Origin: an uncultured Lachnospiraceae bacterium
GTDB lineage: Bacteria; Bacillota; Clostridia; Lachnospirales; Lachnospiraceae
NCBI GenBank assembly: GCA_947626475.1
Contig: CANQSK010000003.1
Span: forward strand, 1-54,408
Reading direction: 5' to 3'
Length of the DNA: 54,408 nucleotides
Both the position numbers and the translations under genes were made by a program. Of this stretch, positions 1 through 7,297 are shown one piece after another; the first letter of the stretch is position 1, and every line of letters begins with the position of its first letter. A model generated the notes under the pieces. It had not been told where the DNA came from. It saw nothing but the letters and a program-made list of their open reading frames with translations, and made no database searches.

Positions 1-273
1 GCCGCGGCTCCCGGCAATCCTACCGCTCTGGATACCCACTGGATCTGGCAGGACGGCCAGAACCTGCTGAAGGATACTCCGCAGATCGTAGACGGATACC
101 TGCAGGTGCCGAAGAAACCAGGCATGGGCGTGACCATCGATATGGAGAAAGTCATGGAGGCAAACGCTCTCTACAACAAGCTTCCGTCTCATGACAGGGA
201 TGACGCTCTGGCTATGCAGTATCTGATTCCCAACTGGAAATACGACTGCAACAAACCGGCGCTTGTCCGATAA
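1..273 (+). CDS. gudD: Glucarate dehydratase, C-terminal fragment (5' end outside window)
   Basis: The open frame runs from base 1 to a TAA at 271-273, giving the last 90 residues of a protein. The tail contains DTHWIW, VPKKPGMGV, RDDALAMQYLIPNW and a final CNKPALVR. This pattern matches the C terminus of glucarate dehydratases of the enolase superfamily, whose usual ending is RDDA-M-QFLIPGW...RPC-VR. These enzymes dehydrate D-glucarate to 5-keto-4-deoxyglucarate in sugar-acid breakdown. The catalytic residues lie upstream of the window and cannot be checked. A related galactarate or glucarate dehydratase paralogue is possible. Confidence 0.75.
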   Translation, partial: AAAPGNPTALDTHWIWQDGQNLLKDTPQIVDGYLQVPKKPGMGVTIDMEKVMEANALYNKLPSHDRDDALAMQYLIPNWKYDCNKPALVR

Positions 274-280
274 GCGCCGG
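256..280 (+). terminator. Hairpin overlapping the gudD stop codon
   Basis: A perfect 9-bp stem (CCGGCGCTT at 256-264 and AAGCGCCGG at 272-280) with a 7-base loop spans the stop codon. No immediate T run follows, so it is either a weak terminator or an mRNA 3' stabiliser. Just downstream, an 11-base direct repeat (GCATAATCTTT) occurs twice in tandem. Confidence 0.4.
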
Positions 281-322
281 CTCCATGCTGCATAATCTTT
301 GCATAATCTTTCCTGTATATTG

Positions 323-351
323 TTGTTTTTTTCTCATCGAGATGGTACAAT
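323..351 (+). promoter_or_regulatory. Sigma-A-type promoter of the MATE gene
   Basis: TTGTTT at 323-328 and TACAAT at 346-351 are separated by 17 bases, with TGG directly before the -10 box (extended -10). It lies 40 bases upstream of the ATG at 391. Confidence 0.6.
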
Positions 352-390
352 CTTGTAGAATCATATTTTTATCGGAAAGAGGCAGGTTTT

Positions 391-1779
391 ATGCGTTCCT
401 CAGGCAAGATCGACATGACCGCCGGTCCCATTATGAGACTGGTGGTCTTGTTCGCGCTTCCCATCTGCATCGGCAATATCCTTCAGCAGCTTTACAATAC
501 GGTAGACACGCTGATCATCGGCAATTTCTGCGGCTCTGTCTCCCTGGCTGCCGTCGGAACCAGCGCTCAGCCCGTCGAGTTTCTGCTGTGCATCTTCCTG
601 GGCCTGGGTACCGGAATCTCCATTCTGGTGTCCCAATATACGGGCAGCGGCGAGCTGGAGAATGTCCGCCGGGTCGTATATACCTCCATTTCATTTCTGT
701 ACCTGTGCGCGGTTCCCCTGTCTGTTCTGGGCATTTTCCTGGGACCCGTTATCCTGCGGATCATGCAGGTCCCGGACGACACCTGGAATTATGCCTGCGA
801 CTATATCCGCATCGTGTTTCTGGGCTCTCTGGGAAACATGGGCTACAACATGAACGCGGGGATCCTGAGAGGAATCGGCGACAGCCAGGCCTCCCTGCTG
901 TTTCTTCTGATCTCCTGCCTGGTCAATATTGTGCTGGACCTGCTGTTCGTGGCGGGATTCGGCATGGACGTGGCCGGGGCCGCCCTGGCTACCTCCATCG
1001 CCATGTTCGCCTCCTGGCTGTTCAGCGTCGTCTATATCCGCAGGAAATATCCGGACCTGAATTTCACTCTTCTCCCAAAACGCCTGGACAGGGACATCCT
1101 TCTTGGCATCATCACTGTGGGACTCCCCCTGGGGCTGAACAATTCCATCTATTCCATAGGCCATATTCTGATGCAGTCCCTGATCAACGCTCAGGGCTCC
1201 ATCTTCATGGCGGCCTGCTCCGTGGCTACCAAGATTACCGGCGTCGCCAACGTGGCTATCTCTTCCTTCTCATCGGCCGCCACTACCTTTGCCGGTCAGA
1301 ATCTCGGCGCGAAGAATTATGTGCGGCTGAAACAGGGGGCCCTGCGGATTCCTCTGTTCTCCGGCCTTGTCACCTGCGCCGCAGGCCTTTTGTTTCTGTC
1401 CTGCAGTTCCCTCATCCTCGGCTTTTTTACCAGGGACGCCCGGGTCCTTGAGCTGGCGGCTCTGTACATAAGAGTCGTTCTTCCTTTCATGTGGCTGTAC
1501 GCCGTGTTCAACGGCATTATTTTCTTCGTCAACGGCATCGGCGAGGTCCGGTATCCTACGATCGTCAACATCCTTATGCTCTGGGTCGTGCGGATTCCCA
1601 CCGCCTACCTGATTTCCCGGCATATAAACGGCACCTACCTGATGGCCAGCATTCCCATCAGCTTCGCCTTCGGCATGTTCACTATGATGGCCTATTTCCT
1701 GACCCGGCGGTGGCGGCTGATCCGGCATCTGGCGGAAGAAGAAGCCGCCGGAAATGCAGGAGGCGCCGTTTCCCCCTGA
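391..1779 (+). CDS. MATE family multidrug/cation efflux transporter
   Basis: This 462-residue integral membrane protein has about 12 hydrophobic segments in two similar halves, and the length is normal for the MATE family. The N terminus carries the family pattern PI-RL---FALP (residues 10-25) followed by QQLYNTVDTLIIGNFCG, which is typical of bacterial DinF/NorM-like members. MATE proteins export drugs or metabolites using H+ or Na+ gradients, but the substrate cannot be read from sequence. The ATG at 391 follows GAAAGAGG. The gene has its own promoter and converges on the DUF362 gene with only 31 bases between them. Confidence 0.88.
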   Translation: MRSSGKIDMTAGPIMRLVVLFALPICIGNILQQLYNTVDTLIIGNFCGSVSLAAVGTSAQPVEFLLCIFLGLGTGISILVSQYTGSGELENVRRVVYTSISFLYLCAVPLSVLGIFLGPVILRIMQVPDDTWNYACDYIRIVFLGSLGNMGYNMNAGILRGIGDSQASLLFLLISCLVNIVLDLLFVAGFGMDVAGAALATSIAMFASWLFSVVYIRRKYPDLNFTLLPKRLDRDILLGIITVGLPLGLNNSIYSIGHILMQSLINAQGSIFMAACSVATKITGVANVAISSFSSAATTFAGQNLGAKNYVRLKQGALRIPLFSGLVTCAAGLLFLSCSSLILGFFTRDARVLELAALYIRVVLPFMWLYAVFNGIIFFVNGIGEVRYPTIVNILMLWVVRIPTAYLISRHINGTYLMASIPISFAFGMFTMMAYFLTRRWRLIRHLAEEEAAGNAGGAVSP

Positions 1780-1810
1780 CACTTCCGGCGGCCGCAAACC
1801 GCGCGTTTTT

Positions 1811-2905
1811 CTATCTCCAATTTTCCATCAAAAACTCCGCCATATCCGCTGCCTTCGGCGGACAGCCCTTCAGGCTCTTCGCGAAACAGGAGGTGCATCG
1901 TCCCACGCCGATCTCTCCGGTCCGGCCTTTGTAGCCCTGCCCGATACAGACTTTGGGAAGCTTCCCTCTCAGTTTTCCGGCGTCATTTAACCGGTCCAGA
2001 GCGTAGATCAGAGAGCCGTAGCAGGCGCTGCAGGCGTCCTCCGGCGCCGTGTAGGCCGCCAGACGCTCCACCCGATGGCTCATGCGGAACTTTCCCGCCG
2101 TCTCCTCCGGCTGATTCAGATAGATCATATTGGCGTGAGCCGTATCCGTGCTGCCTACGCCAAGCTCCTCCGCCATGGTGATATAGGGAATCTCCTCCAC
2201 CGAATAGCCCATGCAATCGCACATGAACGCGTCGCACAGCACCGGGTCCTTAAAGCCCAGAACCCGGTTCATCACCACCGGATTGCCTCCTTCCTCAAAA
2301 TCCAGATCCCCGCAGATATTATCTACCAGAATAAAATCATTGGGCGCCACCACGTTCAGATGGGCGATCGGTTTATGTAAACCCATCGTGTGGAACCGGC
2401 GCTTTTCCACATTGGGGATAATCCCCTTGTTATTCTTCAGCGCGCAGGTGACGATGGTCTGGCAGTGACCCTTCAGCACCGGCATGCTGATCATATAGTC
2501 CGACGCCATGGCCTGGTCGCACAGCTTGATCTTCATTCCGGCGGCCTCATATTCCTTCCAGCTGTCCTTCTGCAGATCCACAAAGGGCACATTGTATTTC
2601 CTGCAGACCTTATCGTAGCCGGCTGTGCGAAACGCGTCTAACGTGTAATCGCCTACCCAGGAACCTTCCATGATAGTGATTCGCCCAAATCCGTGTTCCT
2701 GCAGATACTCCACCGCCCCGGCCAGAAGCTCGCTGTGGGTCGTGGCTCCGCTGGCCGGCGTTCTGGCCGCCACAAGATTGGGCTTTAAGGCGACGCTCTT
2801 GTTCCGGTCTCCGATCTCGGCGGCCACGTCCGCCCGCTCCAGGATCTTTTTGGCCATCTCCTTATAATCGGTTCCGTGTATCAAAAGAATATCATTTCTC
2901 TCCAT
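1811..2905 (-). CDS. DUF362 domain-containing protein
   Basis: A 364-residue cytoplasmic protein of the DUF362 family. Early motifs are ALKPNLVAARTPASGATTH and MEGSWVGDYT, followed by PVLKGHCQ and LKNNKGIIP, all typical of the family. A C-terminal cysteine cluster (CSACYGS and RCTSCFAKSLKGCPP) could bind metal or an Fe-S cluster. The family's biochemical role is not established. The start at 2905 is chosen because AAGGAGGACTT directly precedes that ATG; an upstream start at 2929 would overlap azlD. It is the last gene of the leftward azlCD cluster, 10 bases after azlD. Confidence 0.8.
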   Translation of the reverse strand: MERNDILLIHGTDYKEMAKKILERADVAAEIGDRNKSVALKPNLVAARTPASGATTHSELLAGAVEYLQEHGFGRITIMEGSWVGDYTLDAFRTAGYDKVCRKYNVPFVDLQKDSWKEYEAAGMKIKLCDQAMASDYMISMPVLKGHCQTIVTCALKNNKGIIPNVEKRRFHTMGLHKPIAHLNVVAPNDFILVDNICGDLDFEEGGNPVVMNRVLGFKDPVLCDAFMCDCMGYSVEEIPYITMAEELGVGSTDTAHANMIYLNQPEETAGKFRMSHRVERLAAYTAPEDACSACYGSLIYALDRLNDAGKLRGKLPKVCIGQGYKGRTGEIGVGRCTSCFAKSLKGCPPKAADMAEFLMENWR

Positions 2906-2915
2906 AAGTCCTCCT

Positions 2916-3245
2916 TCATCGAAACACAAACTGAATCAGTATCATATAACAGACTGTGCCGCCCGCGATACTGAGCAGCGTATTCCTGCGCCACAGATGC
3001 AGCGCCGCTACTGCCGCCGCCGCCAGAAGCTCCGGCAGCCCGTGGGGCCAGACCAGCGGCGTGATCCCCCGCAGACAGTAGACTACCAGCATTCCCATAA
3101 TGGCGTAAGGCAGGACTTTTCCCAGATAAGCAATATACTCCGGCGTCTTCCTCTTTCCTCCCAGAAGCCAGAAGGGCAGGAACCGAAGGAGGGCCGTCAC
3201 CGCCGCCATAACCGCGATAAGAATTACCACCCGACCGTTACTCAT
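2916..3245 (-). CDS. azlD: AzlD family branched-chain amino acid exporter subunit
   Basis: A 109-residue, very hydrophobic protein with about four membrane segments. The FLPFWLLGGKR motif near residue 25 and LPYAIMGMLVVYCL near residue 45 are typical of AzlD. AzlD works with the larger AzlC permease in export of branched-chain amino acids and analogues such as azaleucine. The ATG at 3243-3245 overlaps the azlC stop (ATGAGTAA), showing translational coupling. The start is set by that overlap rather than by a further upstream GTG/ATG. Confidence 0.87.
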   Translation of the reverse strand: MSNGRVVILIAVMAAVTALLRFLPFWLLGGKRKTPEYIAYLGKVLPYAIMGMLVVYCLRGITPLVWPHGLPELLAAAAVAALHLWRRNTLLSIAGGTVCYMILIQFVFR

Positions 3246-3936
3246 GCTCCGCCGCCTCCTTATCCAGCATCTTTCTGCCAAGAGACAGGCTGAGAAGAAT
3301 CAGCGCCATGGACGGAATCAGAAACAGCTCGCTTCCGAACAGAACCAGGCAGGCTACCGTGATCGCCACTCCCAGCACAGCCGGAACATGGTTTTTGCTG
3401 GTCAGCCACTGCTCCACAAAGACCGTCACAAACAGCGCGGTCATGGCAAAATCAATGCCCGTTGTATTAAAATTCAGATTTTCTCCCAGCCAGGCCCCGA
3501 TCAGAGTTCCCGTAATCCAGTAGATCTGGTCAAACAGCGAGATAAGGAAATAATAGAAATGCGGGTCCGAGCCCTCCACCCCATTGTCGTTGCAGACCAG
3601 AGAGTAGGTCTCGTCCGTCAGGGCGAAGATCAGATAGGGCTTCAGTTTTCCCGCCTCTTTATATTTCTCGATCATGGAAATCCCATAGAACAGATGCCTG
3701 GCGTTGACCATCAGCGTAGCCAGCGCCGTGGAGATCACGGACGCGCCGTTGGCGATCAGGCTGACTCCCAGATACTGCATGGAACCGGCATAGATAAAAA
3801 CACTCATGGCCAGAGCCCATCCGATACCGTAGCCGCTGCTTACAAGCAGTATCCCGAATCCCATCCCCAGCGCCACATAGCCGGTCATGACGGGAATCGT
3901 TTTCAAAATAACCGCTCTCAGCAAATTTCGATTCAT
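3238..3936 (-). CDS. azlC: AzlC family ABC-independent amino acid permease
   Basis: A 232-residue membrane protein with about seven hydrophobic segments. The motifs IPVMTGYVALGMGFGIL, AGSMQYL and NARHLFYG are hallmarks of AzlC. It forms the channel component of the AzlCD branched-chain amino acid exporter. The ATG at 3936 (MNRNLL) follows AAGGAG at an 11-base distance; this start begins just before the first membrane segment. It lies 19 bases downstream of the RNA methyltransferase stop, so the whole leftward cluster may be one transcript. Confidence 0.88.
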   Translation of the reverse strand: MNRNLLRAVILKTIPVMTGYVALGMGFGILLVSSGYGIGWALAMSVFIYAGSMQYLGVSLIANGASVISTALATLMVNARHLFYGISMIEKYKEAGKLKPYLIFALTDETYSLVCNDNGVEGSDPHFYYFLISLFDQIYWITGTLIGAWLGENLNFNTTGIDFAMTALFVTVFVEQWLTSKNHVPAVLGVAITVACLVLFGSELFLIPSMALILLSLSLGRKMLDKEAAEHE

Positions 3937-3955
3937 AATCCCGCGTACTCCTTTT

Positions 3956-4855
3956 TCATTTCCGTATTTTCGCCACAAAAAATCCTTCGTACAGGCCGGT
4001 CGGGCAAATACACAAAACTCCCTCCAGCTCCGCGGGCAAAAGCGGAAGTTCCTTCTTCATGGGATGCTCTATGGGCACGATGCGCGCGCCGGCCAGGGGC
4101 AGGACCCTCTTAAGCACCTGCTCATTCTCCTCCCGAAGAACCGAGCAGGTCGAATAGATCATCTCGTGCCCCGGCTTCAGAAGTTCCAGCGCTTTTTTGA
4201 GAAGCGCCGTCTGAGTCCTCACCGACCGCTCCACCAGTTCCATGGTAAAAGCATTCCCGCCGCTGTCCGGCACATGCAGGGTACCGCTGCCGCTGCACGG
4301 CGCGTCCAGCAGAATTTTGTCAAACGAGAAAAAGGGATCCAGCTTCCGGGCATCCTCGTTCATCACCAGCACCCCCGCTGCTCCCTGTTTCTCCAGATTA
4401 TAGCTTAACCGCCGGGAACGGGCGTAGTTTTTCTCGCAGGCCGTAATCTGGGCCCGTCCCCCGGACAGGGCGGCCATCTGGGTCGTCTTGCCTCCCGGAG
4501 CCGCCGCCATATCAAGAATACATTCCTTCGCCCCTGGTTCCAGAAGAATCGGCGGTATCATGGAAGACAGGCTCTGAAGATAAATCTTGCCTTCCTCGTA
4601 GATGCTCAGGCGCCGGACCTCCGGCTCCCGCGCCTCCTCCAGGATCAGCGCATCCGGACTCCAGGCAACTGTCTGAAACCGGATACCGGCCGCCGCCAGC
4701 CCGCGCTTTACTTCCTCTGCGTCTGCCTTCAGACGGTTTACCCGCAGCGTCACAGGACGCCGCTTCCCGTAACCATCCATGATTCCGGCAGCAGTCTCAG
4801 GGCCGTACTGCCGGTTCAGCATCTGCTTCAAAAAATCCGGAATCTGCTCTGACAT
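3956..4855 (-). CDS. RsmB/NOP (RsmF-like) RNA m5C methyltransferase
   Basis: A 299-residue class I SAM methyltransferase of the NOL1/NOP2/sun type. Motifs: RVN near residue 39, DMAAAPGGKTTQMA for SAM binding near residue 115, LLDAPCSGSGT with the motif IV cysteine near residue 180, and YSTCSVLREENE with the catalytic motif VI cysteine near residue 235. These enzymes methylate cytosine C5 in 16S rRNA. The protein ends straight after the catalytic fold, whereas Gram-positive RsmF proteins of about 450 residues carry a C-terminal PUA-like domain. The target cytosine is therefore uncertain. The start lies 3 bases after the fructokinase stop, suggesting coupling. Confidence 0.85.
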   Translation of the reverse strand: MSEQIPDFLKQMLNRQYGPETAAGIMDGYGKRRPVTLRVNRLKADAEEVKRGLAAAGIRFQTVAWSPDALILEEAREPEVRRLSIYEEGKIYLQSLSSMIPPILLEPGAKECILDMAAAPGGKTTQMAALSGGRAQITACEKNYARSRRLSYNLEKQGAAGVLVMNEDARKLDPFFSFDKILLDAPCSGSGTLHVPDSGGNAFTMELVERSVRTQTALLKKALELLKPGHEMIYSTCSVLREENEQVLKRVLPLAGARIVPIEHPMKKELPLLPAELEGVLCICPTGLYEGFFVAKIRK

Positions 4856-4858
4856 AGT

Positions 4859-5815
4859 CTATTTTTCCATCTCTTCCAGAGTGGGATAAGAGGCGATAGC
4901 TCCCCTCTTGGTTACGCTGATCCCGCTGAACCGGTTGGCAAAAGCCAGATACTCACTCATCTTCTCGCCGGTCAGGCTGTCCAGGCTGCCGGCTGTAATG
5001 CCGTCTCTGGACAGGCAGTACAGGAAGGAGCCGATGAAGCCGTCTCCGGCGCCGGTCGTATCCACTGCTGTCACCTTCCGGCTCGCCGCCTCGCCGCGGG
5101 CTGTCCTGGTATAACACTCCGCCCCGTCGGCGCCCTTGGTGTAGATAACCAGCCTGGTCTCACCCGTCAGCAGCTGCGGAAGCGCATCCTGAATCTCTGT
5201 CTTCCCGGTAATAAACTCCAGCTCCTCATCCGACACTTTCAGCACGTGGGCCATGGGAGCAAACTCCCGGACCACCTTTCTTAAAGCGTCCTCGCTGTCC
5301 CACAGAGCCAGACGCAGGTTGGGGTCAAAGCTGATCAGCGCCCCTGCGTTTTTCGCGTACTCTACGGCTTTTCTGTGGGCTTCCTTCATGGGGCAGTCTC
5401 CCAAAGACACAGAGCAGAAATGAAGGGCAAAGGCGCCGTCAAACCACTCCGGCTTCACATCCTCCGGCTCCAGCAGCATGTCCGCTCCCGGTTTCCGGTA
5501 GAAGGAAAACTCCCGGTTTCCGTCTTCCTTAAGAGCTACAAACGCCAGGGACGTGTTGGCCTTGTCCGTCCGCTTCACCCGGCTGCAGTCAATGCCGCAG
5601 CCCTCCAGCTCCTCCACGATCTTATCACCGAAGGGGTCGTCTCCCAGCTGAGTGATCATGGCTCCGCTTCCGCCCAGCTTCACATAGGCTCCCACCACAT
5701 TGGCAGGCGCTCCTCCCACCTTAGGCTGAAACGCGCTTACATCCTTCAGCGCGCAGCCGGACTCTGCCGGTATCCAGTCAATCAGCGCCTCGCCGATAGC
5801 CAGTAAACGTTTCAT
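4859..5815 (-). CDS. PfkB family carbohydrate kinase, probable fructokinase
   Basis: A 318-residue ribokinase-fold sugar kinase. It begins LLAIGEALIDWIP, has VGGAPANVV for sugar binding near residue 33, and the C-terminal anion-hole motif DTTGAGDGFIGSFL with the catalytic Asp. The N-terminal GEALIDW and the length fit fructokinases that phosphorylate fructose at O6. Substrate choice within PfkB cannot be proved from motifs alone. The ATG at 5815 follows a strong AAGGAGG. It is followed almost directly by the RNA methyltransferase gene. Confidence 0.85.
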   Translation of the reverse strand: MKRLLAIGEALIDWIPAESGCALKDVSAFQPKVGGAPANVVGAYVKLGGSGAMITQLGDDPFGDKIVEELEGCGIDCSRVKRTDKANTSLAFVALKEDGNREFSFYRKPGADMLLEPEDVKPEWFDGAFALHFCSVSLGDCPMKEAHRKAVEYAKNAGALISFDPNLRLALWDSEDALRKVVREFAPMAHVLKVSDEELEFITGKTEIQDALPQLLTGETRLVIYTKGADGAECYTRTARGEAASRKVTAVDTTGAGDGFIGSFLYCLSRDGITAGSLDSLTGEKMSEYLAFANRFSGISVTKRGAIASYPTLEEMEK

Positions 5816-5852
5816 AATTGTTTTCCTCCTTACACTGCATTTTCTTTTGTTC

Positions 5853-6368
5853 TCAGAATTTCATGCCGGAAAGAATCTCTTCCAGCTCCTCCACCACCCG
5901 GCCCGCGGACTTGCCGGCCTCATCTATGGTAATATCCGCGTATTTCTCATAATAGGGAACCCGTTCCCGGTACAGATCCAGAAGCGTCATCCCTTCCTTC
6001 ACGGCTACGCCCCGCTCCTTCAGGTCGCCTACCCGCTCTTTCCAGTCGTCGTAGCCTACCTTCAGATAGACCACAAGGCCGATGGACCGGAAATGCTCCA
6101 TGGCCTCCCTGCCGTAAACGGCGCTTCCCCCCGGCGCTATGACCGAGCGCTCCGCCTGCACCTCCGCGTTGACGCGGTTTTCAATCTGAAGGAATCCATC
6201 CAGCCCTTCCTGCCGGATGATCTCCCGCAGCAGCCGCTTCTCCCGATTCTGAATCACAAGATCCGTATCCACAAAGGAATATCCCAGACGCTTTGCCAGT
6301 AATACCCCCACCATGCTTTTTCCCGACGCCGGCATACCGATAAGGATAATGTTGCTGCCTTTTGTCAC
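5853..6368 (-). CDS. Shikimate kinase-like P-loop kinase with altered substrate residues
   Basis: A 171-residue P-loop kinase with Walker A GMPASGKS (11-18), DTD (34-36) and a lid-region R-VPYY (about 136-140), an overall match to shikimate kinase. However, the FRxxE motif reads FLQIE (59-63), so the shikimate-binding arginine is leucine, and the usual GGG is GGS (80-82). It may phosphorylate a different small molecule or be a divergent AroK. The start is a GTG behind AGGAGAT. It sits between a flavoprotein and fructokinase genes, with no other shikimate-pathway gene nearby. Confidence 0.7.
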   Translation of the reverse strand: MTKGSNIILIGMPASGKSMVGVLLAKRLGYSFVDTDLVIQNREKRLLREIIRQEGLDGFLQIENRVNAEVQAERSVIAPGGSAVYGREAMEHFRSIGLVVYLKVGYDDWKERVGDLKERGVAVKEGMTLLDLYRERVPYYEKYADITIDEAGKSAGRVVEELEEILSGMKF

Positions 6369-6387
6369 TTTGGTATCTCCTGTCAGT

Positions 6388-6957
6388 CTATTTTTTCTTT
6401 TTCTCCACGGAATAGCCGAACTTGCCCAGCCTCTGTCCGAGGCTGAAATACTCTCCGTGAGAGTAGGCGGTCAGATTCGTGTCGTTCAGATGGAATTTAC
6501 CCCCGTCATCCAGGTAAGCGTCCTCCACCATAACGCCCACGATCTCCGCCACAAACATAACGTGGCTCCCCAGATCCAGCGCCTGCGTCACCCGGCATTC
6601 CAGATTGACCGGACTCTCCGCGATTCCGGGCGCTTTCACGACCCTGGACGGCTGAGGCGTCAGCTTCATCTCCTTAAACTTGTCCACATCACGGCCGGAA
6701 CGGACGCCGCAGTAATCGGTGGCGAAGGTCAGATCCCTGGTCACCAGATTGATGACAAACTCCCCGGTCTCCTTCACAATTTCGTAGGAATAGCGCTCCT
6801 TCCTGATGGAGACAGACACCATCGGCGGCGTGGAACAGACGGTGCCCGCCCAGGCCAGAGTAATGATGTTGGGCCTTTCGCCCTCCCTCTGGCAGCTGGC
6901 CATGATCACCGGAAGTGGGTATAACAGATTGCCCGGTTTCCAGCTTTGCTTTGCCAT
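6388..6957 (-). CDS. Flavin reductase-like FMN-binding protein
   Basis: A 189-residue protein of the flavin reductase/FMN-binding split-barrel family. PLPVIMASCQREGERPNII, followed by TLAWAG and VSVSIRKERYSY, is typical of the family's FMN-binding N-terminal half. Clostridial members bind FMN and are of unproven substrate, acting as small electron-transfer or oxygen-detoxifying flavoproteins. The ATG at 6957 follows GAGGAGG, which lies in the stop region of the HicB gene only 13 bases upstream, so the two are probably co-transcribed. Confidence 0.82.
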   Translation of the reverse strand: MAKQSWKPGNLLYPLPVIMASCQREGERPNIITLAWAGTVCSTPPMVSVSIRKERYSYEIVKETGEFVINLVTRDLTFATDYCGVRSGRDVDKFKEMKLTPQPSRVVKAPGIAESPVNLECRVTQALDLGSHVMFVAEIVGVMVEDAYLDDGGKFHLNDTNLTAYSHGEYFSLGQRLGKFGYSVEKKKK

Positions 6958-6970
6958 GATCCCATCCTCC

Positions 6971-7249
6971 TCAATCGTAGTCCGGCAGCAGCTTCACGAT
7001 CACCATGATCTGCCGCATGAAGCTTCCCGGAGGCAGCTGAAGGTCCGATTCATGGGATACCTCCGGCATCTCGCAATCATCATCCTCCAGTTCCGCCATA
7101 ATCCAGTTATACGCCGCTTCTCTGGCATTTTCAAGAGTATCTTCCAAATCCGGTCCGTCCGCCTCGCAGCATTCCAGATCCGGGAAATAGGCGTGAAAGC
7201 CTTTGTCATCTTCATGGGGTACAAAAACCGCCGGATAAATAAATGTCAT
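6971..7249 (-). CDS. HicB-like antitoxin domain protein (orphan)
   Basis: A 92-residue protein beginning with the HicB partial RNase H-like fold: YPAVFVPHEDDKGFHAYFPD, then a helix DTLENAREAAYNWI. In two-gene HicAB systems this domain neutralises the HicA RNase. No 60-80-residue HicA (double-stranded RNA-binding fold with GSH motif) is found on either side, and the C terminus lacks an obvious helix-turn-helix. It may be a stand-alone domain with another role. The ATG follows AGGAGG. It lies between the pyrophosphatase and flavoprotein genes. Confidence 0.75.
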   Translation of the reverse strand: MTFIYPAVFVPHEDDKGFHAYFPDLECCEADGPDLEDTLENAREAAYNWIMAELEDDDCEMPEVSHESDLQLPPGSFMRQIMVIVKLLPDYD

Positions 7250-7297
7250 CGTATGTTCCTCCTGGATATCTTCAGAATACGTTCCTCTGTCCTTCCC

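Noticed and set aside
1786-1811. Terminator between the MATE and DUF362 genes
   Set aside because: There is a T5 run after a GC-rich stretch, but only a 4-bp stem can be formed, so I do not claim it.
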